A stretch of 64,000 bases of DNA from a virus. Positions 25,444 to 31,800 of the stretch are shown here, piece after piece. The notes under the pieces were generated by a model. The model had not been told where the DNA came from, searched no databases, and saw only the letters and a program-made list of their open reading frames with translations. Where the stretch lies: positions 1-64,000 of IMG/VR virus record IMGVR_UViG_3300010354_014876; one strand, 5' to 3'. Position numbers and translations under genes: made by a program. How positions within the stretch are numbered: position 1 is the first letter of the stretch; every line of letters begins with the position of its first letter.

Positions 25444-26282
25444 TGTCATTCGGAACTACCTATACAACTGCAGTAGAACTCTTGACTGCCAAAAAAGTAG
25501 GGATTGAAAGTGCATCTTTAACGATGCCAGAAGCAATAGCAAAAGTAGAGTCTCAAAAGAATTTATTTACTGGAGCTATTGAACTTTTAGATAATCTTGC
25601 ACTAGATAAAGTAGATCTTGTAAATTTTTACAAAGGAGAAATCGTTGCTGCTGGTGTTGCTGCTACAATTTCCTGTTTGCAAAGTAGATGGCCTCCCAAT
25701 CCAGGTGATGATGGATACACTGGAACACCATCTGATGCAACTTTAAAGTCATCTGTTGATACTTTATTCGGTGATATTATTGTTGGGTCCGCAAAGACAG
25801 CACAAGGCAATGTTGTTGGGCTTACAACTACAGCAATGGTTGGATTTGGATCTGTAAGAGAAGATCTTCTTCGTGCTTATTACTATCCAAAAATTGAAAA
25901 TGAACAATATGATACAGATAATCCCTTTGAGAATCAGGATTGGATTACAATAACCAGTGGTAATACTGGAATAGGTGCAAGTGTAAATGTATGGGTCAAT
26001 CCGCAGTCTGGGTCATTAATAGGAACCGTTTATTCGTTAATTAGTACTGGAAGTACATGTAGTCCCACAGCAACCTCTATTGGAAGTTCCATAAACACCC
26101 TGAAAACAATTAGAGAAGAAGCATTGGGACTAACAACTTCAAATACGATTTTGAAACAGCAACAAAATACATATGATCTACAAATCTGGTCTTATAATAG
26201 AGTAATTGAAACCAACAACACAACTGTGGTTGGTCTGACATCAGCCATTACAATCTTACAGCAGTATGAAGGTCAGTATTGA
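25443..26282 (+). CDS. Late-operon protein, probable virion component
   Basis: 279 aa. Helical N-terminal (MPEAIAKVESQKNLFTGAIELLDNL), a middle with WPPNPGDDGYTGTPSD and VREDLLRAYYYPKIENEQYD, and a C-terminal coiled stretch (TIREEALGLTTSNTILKQQQNTYDLQI). It ends the hub operon; a strong early-type promoter follows 4 nt later. No family recognised; a structural role is inferred from position only. Confidence 0.55.
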   Translation: MSFGTTYTTAVELLTAKKVGIESASLTMPEAIAKVESQKNLFTGAIELLDNLALDKVDLVNFYKGEIVAAGVAATISCLQSRWPPNPGDDGYTGTPSDATLKSSVDTLFGDIIVGSAKTAQGNVVGLTTTAMVGFGSVREDLLRAYYYPKIENEQYDTDNPFENQDWITITSGNTGIGASVNVWVNPQSGSLIGTVYSLISTGSTCSPTATSIGSSINTLKTIREEALGLTTSNTILKQQQNTYDLQIWSYNRVIETNNTTVVGLTSAITILQQYEGQY

Positions 26283-26285
26283 CCC

Positions 26286-26314
26286 TTGACAGACCCCTTG
26301 CACCGTGTTATGAT
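26286..26314 (+). promoter_or_regulatory. Consensus sigma-70 promoter for the accessory island
   Basis: TTGACA (26286-26291), a 17-nt spacer and TATGAT (26309-26314). It starts 4 nt after the last late gene and 26 nt before the next ATG. It marks a switch from late to early-type transcription. Confidence 0.8.
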
Positions 26315-26339
26315 ACCTGGGTAATCAACGGACGACCGA

Positions 26340-26522
26340 ATGCAAGACGAGTACCTCTCACGTTGCGTGGTAGACCCAATTAAACGTACAGTGTATCTGT
26401 ATTCTAATGAAGGGACAGAAAAGCAAGTGACCTGTGATACGGTAGATGAATTTATGAACGTGCTAGAGTTCGTTCGTGCTACAGTGGATGAAGAGACACT
26501 CTCATACGCAAATCCACTTTAA
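26340..26522 (+). CDS. Small acidic hypothetical protein
   Basis: 60 aa, beginning MQDEYLSRCVVDPIKRTVYLYS with KQVTCDTVDEFMNVLEFVRATVDEE after it. The beta-then-helix pattern suggests a compact fold. First gene after the strong promoter. No domain recognised. Confidence 0.6.
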   Translation: MQDEYLSRCVVDPIKRTVYLYSNEGTEKQVTCDTVDEFMNVLEFVRATVDEETLSYANPL

Positions 26523-26582
26523 GTTCCATTTTTGGGGGAAAAAATTCCCGGCAAATTTTTACGCACGATAGTTTTTTAAAAA

Positions 26583-26789
26583 ATGAATCCTTATCGCATT
26601 AACTACAAAGCACTGAAAGATGAACCAGTGAAAACAACTCCAGAGAATGTAAAGGAAGCAAATGAGCATTTGTTTCGTGCCAAATGGAACCTCCCTCAGG
26701 CAGCAAAGCACTGTGGAATGTCACAAAAAGAAATGAAGTTGACATTTTGGGAGTATCTCAAGTATAATCCTATCACTTACAAATCGTAA
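26583..26789 (+). CDS. Small helix-turn-helix-like hypothetical protein
   Basis: 68 aa. The segment HLFRAKWNLPQAAKHCGMSQKEMKLTFWEYL reads like a helix-turn-helix (LPQAAKHCGMSQKEM), so a DNA-binding role is possible. Preceded by an AT-rich 60-nt gap with no clear signal other than a TTTTTTAAAAA run. It ends 8 nt before the tRNA-Leu gene. Confidence 0.55.
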   Translation: MNPYRINYKALKDEPVKTTPENVKEANEHLFRAKWNLPQAAKHCGMSQKEMKLTFWEYLKYNPITYKS

Positions 26790-26797
26790 GTTTTTTT

Positions 26798-26881
26798 GGG
26801 CGAGTGTCGTAATAGGTAGCCGAATCGCACTTAAAATGCGCTGGGAGTAATCCCGTGGGGGTTCGAGTCCCCCCTTGCCCA
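26798..26881 (+). tRNA. tRNA-Leu (anticodon TAA)
   Basis: The acceptor stem GGGCGAG/CTTGCCC pairs over 7 bp. The anticodon loop CTTAAAA gives TAA, reading UUA leucine codons common in AT-rich phage genes. The long variable arm (GGGA...TCCC) is typical of tRNA-Leu, and the T arm is GGGGG-TTCGAGT-CCCCC. CCA is not encoded; the discriminator is A. Confidence 0.93.
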
Positions 26882-26883
26882 TT

Positions 26884-26927
26884 AGAAAAGGTAAACTTTA
26901 TAAATAAATATATCGTCTACCTTTTCT
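26884..26927 (+). promoter_or_regulatory. Hairpin enclosing a late promoter motif, ahead of HNH gene
   Basis: Arms AGAAAAGGTA (26884-26893) and TACCTTTTCT (26918-26927) form a 10-bp perfect inverted repeat ending directly at the HNH ATG. The loop holds TATAAATA (26899-26906), a perfect late promoter motif. Read-through RNA would carry the hairpin; late RNA started inside it would not. Confidence 0.55.
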
Positions 26928-27380
26928 ATGAAATACACTGAAGAACAATTTATTGATGCTGTAAAGTCCTCAACAAGTGTAAGACAAGTTTTAAATAAGC
27001 TTGGACTTAAAGAAGCAGGTGGTAATTATTCCATCACTAAAACAAGAATTAAAAATCTTGGATTAGATACTTCACACTTTAAAGGACAAGCGTGGAATAA
27101 AGGACAAACATTTGGTCCACGAAAACCTATAGAAGAACTTTTGGTGAATGATAGGAAATATCCTTATCAATCTCATAAATTAAAAAATCGTCTTTTGCAG
27201 GAAGGTATTAAAATTCATCAGTGTGAAATGTGTGGTATATCTGAATGGAGAGGTAGTCCAACTCCTCTAGAATTGGATCATATAAATGGTGTCAATTATG
27301 ATAATCGTTTAGAAAATCTCCGTTTATTATGCCCCAACTGCCACGCTCAAACACCAACTTATCGTGGTAGAAATAAATAA
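26928..27380 (+). CDS. HNH homing endonuclease (free-standing)
   Basis: 150 aa. The N-terminal half looks DNA-binding (MKYTEEQFIDAVKSSTSVRQVLNKLGL). The C-terminal half has a zinc-stabilised HNH: CEMC, then LELDHINGVNYDNRLENL with the D-H pair and Asn, and CPNCHAQ. The two CxxC pairs form the zinc knuckle. It sits between two tRNA genes, a common homing site. It would nick or cut DNA to spread itself or neighbours; the target site is not identifiable here. Confidence 0.9.
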   Translation: MKYTEEQFIDAVKSSTSVRQVLNKLGLKEAGGNYSITKTRIKNLGLDTSHFKGQAWNKGQTFGPRKPIEELLVNDRKYPYQSHKLKNRLLQEGIKIHQCEMCGISEWRGSPTPLELDHINGVNYDNRLENLRLLCPNCHAQTPTYRGRNK

Positions 27381-27399
27381 ACAAAAGTACGGAACCTTT

Positions 27400-27669
27400 A
27401 TGAAATACCGTATTGATACCAGATATGTTTGGTACAACAGAGGAAAACAAATCGTCCTTATGTATTTCATAAATCAAATACCATTCACTTTTGATGAACT
27501 CCCTGACGAATCTTTATTTGACTTGGAGTTAATTGAATTAGCAGACAATGAAAGAAGGTTTGAGCCAGAAGATTTGTATCAGTCTTCTTACTATCTTATG
27601 ATAGAAGAATGTCACCCTTTGTTATACGAACTTGATCTGGAAAACCCTGAAATGTTGCCTGTTGATTAA
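27400..27669 (+). CDS. Small acidic hypothetical protein
   Basis: 89 aa from the ATG at 27400 (MKYRIDTRYVWYN); the frame is also open to 27364 but that overlaps the HNH gene. The C-terminal half is strongly acidic with aromatic residues (EDLYQSSYYLMIEECHPLLYELDLENPE). No domain recognised. It ends 3 nt before tRNA-Thr. Confidence 0.55.
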   Translation: MKYRIDTRYVWYNRGKQIVLMYFINQIPFTFDELPDESLFDLELIELADNERRFEPEDLYQSSYYLMIEECHPLLYELDLENPEMLPVD

Positions 27670-27672
27670 TCT

Positions 27673-27744
27673 GCCCTTGTAGCTCAGTGGTAGAGCAATG
27701 GTTTTGTAAACCATTTGTCGCAAGTTCGACTCTTGTCGGGGGCT
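27673..27744 (+). tRNA. tRNA-Thr (anticodon TGT)
   Basis: The acceptor stem GCCCTTG/CGGGGGC pairs over 7 bp with G-T pairs. The D arm is AGCTC...GAGC. The anticodon stem-loop ATGGT-TTTGTAA-ACCAT gives TGT, which reads ACA. The T arm has CAAG-TTCGACT-CTTG. No CCA is encoded. The ACA-rich fibre genes in this window would use it. Confidence 0.93.
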
Positions 27745-27762
27745 CTGAGTTCTATAACTCCA

Positions 27763-27921
27763 ATGTCACTTATTTCACAAACTGACCGTCAGATGGTCAT
27801 TGAAGCACTTGAATATTATGTTCAAAAACTTAAGGACGATAATTGCACGAATGCTTCAATCACAGCATTTCAAACACTCCTTAACTGGATCGAACTGGAG
27901 CATTTCAAACATGAGAATTAA
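27763..27921 (+). CDS. Small helical hypothetical protein
   Basis: 52 aa beginning MSLISQTDRQMVIEALEYY, all-helical by composition. The frame is open further upstream, but only through the tRNA-Thr gene, so the ATG at 27763 is chosen. It overlaps the next ORF by 11 nt. Function unknown. Confidence 0.5.
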   Translation: MSLISQTDRQMVIEALEYYVQKLKDDNCTNASITAFQTLLNWIELEHFKHEN

Positions 27922-28084
27922 TCTCTGGTACTGTGCTGAAATGAATCAGTGGCGTTGGACACTAACTGATAATAGTCGTCCTGTATGTAAGCAAGAATCT
28001 GGTCAAAGACCTTTTCTTCGTGATGCTATGAATGATGTAGCAAATACTGTAGAATATATGTTAGAATGCAAACAAAGTGAGTAA
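27911..28084 (+). CDS. Small hypothetical protein
   Basis: 57 aa beginning MRINLWYCAEMNQWRWTLTD, with a Trp/Tyr-rich N-terminal beta region and a helical end (FLRDAMNDVANTVEYMLECK). It overlaps the preceding ORF by 11 nt. No domain recognised. Confidence 0.5.
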   Translation: MRINLWYCAEMNQWRWTLTDNSRPVCKQESGQRPFLRDAMNDVANTVEYMLECKQSE

Positions 28085-28093
28085 AAATACTTA

Positions 28094-28702
28094 ATGAAAT
28101 CAGATTTTTATATAGATAAAGTGAGTAAAGAAGAAATCAAAGAACTTCTTTATACCTATCACTATCTTAAAGACGAATCAAAAGATTTTAAATCTGGTTT
28201 CAATTATGGGCTTTTCAGATCCTCAGTTTCTGATATTTTGCGGGTTGGCGGGTGCTTGGGTACTTGTATCTTTACTGGTCTCCCCGTCCCAGAAATAGCA
28301 GTTGGAGCATTTGGACTAGAAAGAAATCAGCAAGAAGGAATATATGAGTTGTCAAGACTCTGTATTCATCCAGATATTCAAAAAGAAGAGTATAACATTA
28401 CATCCTGGTTCGTTAGTCGTTGTATCAAGAGGTTTAGAAAAGATGCCACAGTTCGTGCTATTCTTAGTTACGCTGACAATAATTACCACTCTGGAATTAT
28501 ATACAGAGCTTGCAATTTCAAATACTATGGGTTAACTGCACCAAAAAAAGATTTCTACTATTCAGACGGAACTAAACATTCTCGTGGAAAAATAAAAGGT
28601 TCTGAAGGTGAATGGAGAGAAAGAAGCAGAAAACATCGTTATCTTATTGTATTTGATAGAAATTTGAAAGATAAATTGACATGGGAAGAAGTAAAGTGGT
28701 AA
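28094..28702 (+). CDS. Mom-like adenine-modification protein (GNAT-type)
   Basis: 202 aa. The core AVGAFGLER...YELSRLCIHPDIQKEE...WFVSRCIKRF...AILSYADNNYHSGIIYRACNFKYYG matches the phage Mom family, whose fold is acetyltransferase-like and which changes adenines in phage DNA to escape restriction. The C-terminal basic segment (KHRYLIVFDRNLKDK) also fits. Substrate chemistry is inferred from family only. A strong terminator follows. Confidence 0.78.
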   Translation: MKSDFYIDKVSKEEIKELLYTYHYLKDESKDFKSGFNYGLFRSSVSDILRVGGCLGTCIFTGLPVPEIAVGAFGLERNQQEGIYELSRLCIHPDIQKEEYNITSWFVSRCIKRFRKDATVRAILSYADNNYHSGIIYRACNFKYYGLTAPKKDFYYSDGTKHSRGKIKGSEGEWRERSRKHRYLIVFDRNLKDKLTWEEVKW

Positions 28703-28746
28703 AATATTAGAGTCCGTGTGAAGGAAGACGCATTTATGTGCTGATC

Positions 28747-28773
28747 AGCACCCAGAATTCTGGGTGCTTTTTT
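28747..28773 (+). terminator. Terminator closing the accessory island
   Basis: A 22-nt perfect palindrome (28747-28768, AGCACCCAGAA mirrored around AATT) followed by a run of six T. It separates the Mom-like gene from the late structural gene. Confidence 0.9.
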
Positions 28774-28776
28774 ATT

Positions 28777-28784
28777 GATAAATA
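28777..28784 (+). promoter_or_regulatory. Late promoter motif before the 1952-aa structural gene
   Basis: GATAAATA, 32 nt upstream of the ATG at 28817 and right after a terminator, so transcription must restart here. Fits the NATAAATA late consensus. Confidence 0.65.
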
Positions 28785-28816
28785 ATCCATAACGGAAACT
28801 ATAAGAACCTAATAAA

Positions 28817-31800
28817 ATGCCTTTAAGTCGTTTAGAGAATTTCCTAAAGAATACCAAAGGTAACATTCTCTATGTAAGTCCAAATGATATTGACTCAACA
28901 GATTCCTATGAAAATAGGGGAAATTCTTTAACAAGACCCTTTAAGACAATTCAAAGAGCATTATTAGAGTCGGCAAGATTTTCATATCAGTCTGGAATCA
29001 ATAACGATCTCTTCAGCAAAACTACAATCCTTCTTTACCCAGGTGAACATATTGTAGATAACAGACCTGGATGGATTCCTTATGACAATGGATCTGGAGA
29101 AGTCAGATATTATGATAGATCTGGTCAATCCGGACTAACTTTAGCACCTCTTTCTAGCACTTCAGATTTAAATCTTGAAGACGCTTCAAATGATCTCTAT
29201 AAATTAAATAGTGTTCATGGTGGTGTGATACTTCCAAGAGGAACTTCTCTTGTTGGTTTAGATTTGAGAAAAACAAAAATTCGTCCAAAATATGTTCCTG
29301 ATCCAGAAAACGATAACATTGAAAGAAGTGCCATCTTTAGAGTAACTGGAACATCTTATTTGTGGCAATTCACTGTTCTTGATGCAGATCCAAATGGAAA
29401 CTGCTACAAAAACTACATTAACAGTCTTTTTGTTCCTAATTTCTCACACCATAAACTCACTTGCTTTGAGTATGCTGATGGTGTAAACCAAGTTGATATT
29501 AATGATGCTTTCTTATCAATTGATAGTAACTATACTGACCTTGATATGTATTACCAAAAGGTTGGTGATTTCTTTGATTCTCCATCTGGTAGGGCAGTTG
29601 AACCAGATTTCCCTGCAGGTGGATTTGACTTTGAACCAAAGATTGATGAATATCGTATCGTTGGACCTACTGCTGGTTCTGTTGGAGTATCCAGTGTAAG
29701 AGCAGGAAATGGATCTCTTGCTGGAGCAAATACGACAATTACAGTAACTCTTGAAGAACCACTATCTGGTCTTGATGTTGATACTGCATTTTCTATCAGC
29801 AACATTAATTCGGAATATGATGGGCAATATGTTGTCAGTGGAATTACAAGTTATATTGCGGGAACCAAGGAATTTACTTATCAAGTCCAAAATATTCCAG
29901 CAAATCCACTACCAACACTAACAAATTCCTTAGTAGAACTCACAAGTGACACTGTAAGTTCTGCATCACCTTATATCTTTAATATTTCATTGAGATCTGC
30001 ATATGGTATGTGTGGACTTCATGCAGATGGAAGCAAAGCTACTGGATTTAAGTCCATGGTTGTTGCTCAGTTCACTGGAATTGGTCTTCAAAAAGATGAA
30101 AATGCATTCACTGTCTATGAAGATGGAACTTATCTAACCACTCTAGATGGTGAGAAGAACCTATTCAAAAATTCCAGGGCAATTTATAAACCAGATTATA
30201 GAAACTATCATATTAAGGCATCAAATAACGCATTTATTCAGATCGTCTCTGTTTTTGCTATTGGTTTTGCTGATCATTTTCTTGCGGAATCTGGTGGTGA
30301 CCTATCAATCACCAACTCAAACTCAAACTTTGGTGCTAGAGCTTTAAGATCTTCTGGATTTAGAGATGAAGCATTCTCTCAAGATAATGTTGGTTACATT
30401 ACTCACATTATTCCTTCTCAGGAAATAGATAAAGCAACCACAACTACAGAATTTGCATCAATTGATGTAGAAAAAACTATTAACGTTGGAGTTTCATCGC
30501 ACTTATATCTTTTTGGTGAAACAAATCCAGATGTTTTACCATCTTCCGTAATAGATGGATATCGTGTTGGTGCAAATGCAAACGATAAGTTGTTTATGTA
30601 TGTTTCTGATGGAACTAATACCTCAGAGTATTCTTCCAGAATTGTAATGCCTTCTGGAGAAAAGGGTGATCTTACTCAAGTAACTTCAGAAAAAGTATCT
30701 AAAGTAGGGAGATCCTTATCTGGAATCAATAGTATTACGTCAAGCAACTCCGTCATTACATTTAATTCTCCCCATAACTTTATAAATGGGGAAAGTGTAA
30801 GAATTACAAGTCAAAATGGATTTTTGCCAGATGGCATAACAGAGAATAGAGTTTATTATGCTATTGTAGATCAAACTCCAGGTGTAGGAAATACTTCAAT
30901 ACAACTTTCTGAAACGTTAAATGGTGCATTGAATGGTGATGCTATTGATATTAATAACAATGGTGGAGAACTTAAAGTCATCAGTAGAGTTTCTGATAAA
31001 GTAAGTGGAAGTGTCGGACATCCAGTTCAATTTGATACTTCAACTAAAAACTGGTATTTGAATGTTTCTTCGGCATCTACTGAGAATAATCTTTATAATG
31101 CAATTGTCAGCCTTGGAACAACTGTTCTTGGTCAAAGGTCACCAAGAGGATATATTAAGAGAACACCTGATACTAGAAATACTCCTGACAAACTTTATAG
31201 AATTAGATATGTAATTCCAAAAGAATCCACCGTAGTTAGACAACCAGTAGATGGATTTATTCTCCAAGAATCTTCAACAACAATTGAAAGTGGTCAACTT
31301 TCAATTACAAACAATACACTTTCAAATCAGAACGTAAGAAAAAATCTAAGAATTATTTCTGGGGCATCTTACTCTGCAGGAGTAGCTACTATCTTCACTG
31401 AACTTCCTCATGATCTTGTTGTTGGATCTTCAGTTAAAATTAGAAATATTAAGAGTAGTCAAAATACTGCAGGTGTAGCACTTTCAGCATATAATAAAAT
31501 ATTTGAAGTTGTAGGAGTATCAAGTTCAAAGGCATTTACTATTAATTTAGCAACTAATCCTGGTTCTTTCTTAAACAATGTTGATACTCGTACTGAAACA
31601 GAACTTCCACGTTTTGAAAGGAATGAGTACTCAAACACTTATTATGTCTATAGGTCTGAAGAAATTAAGAAGCATATTCCAAATCAACAGGATGGTGTAT
31701 ATCATTTAATTTGTTTAAATTCATCAAATGCTCCTATTGCTCCAGATTTTGCAACTGAGAAGTTTTCGCAAAATGTACAAAACTTATATCCACAATATGA

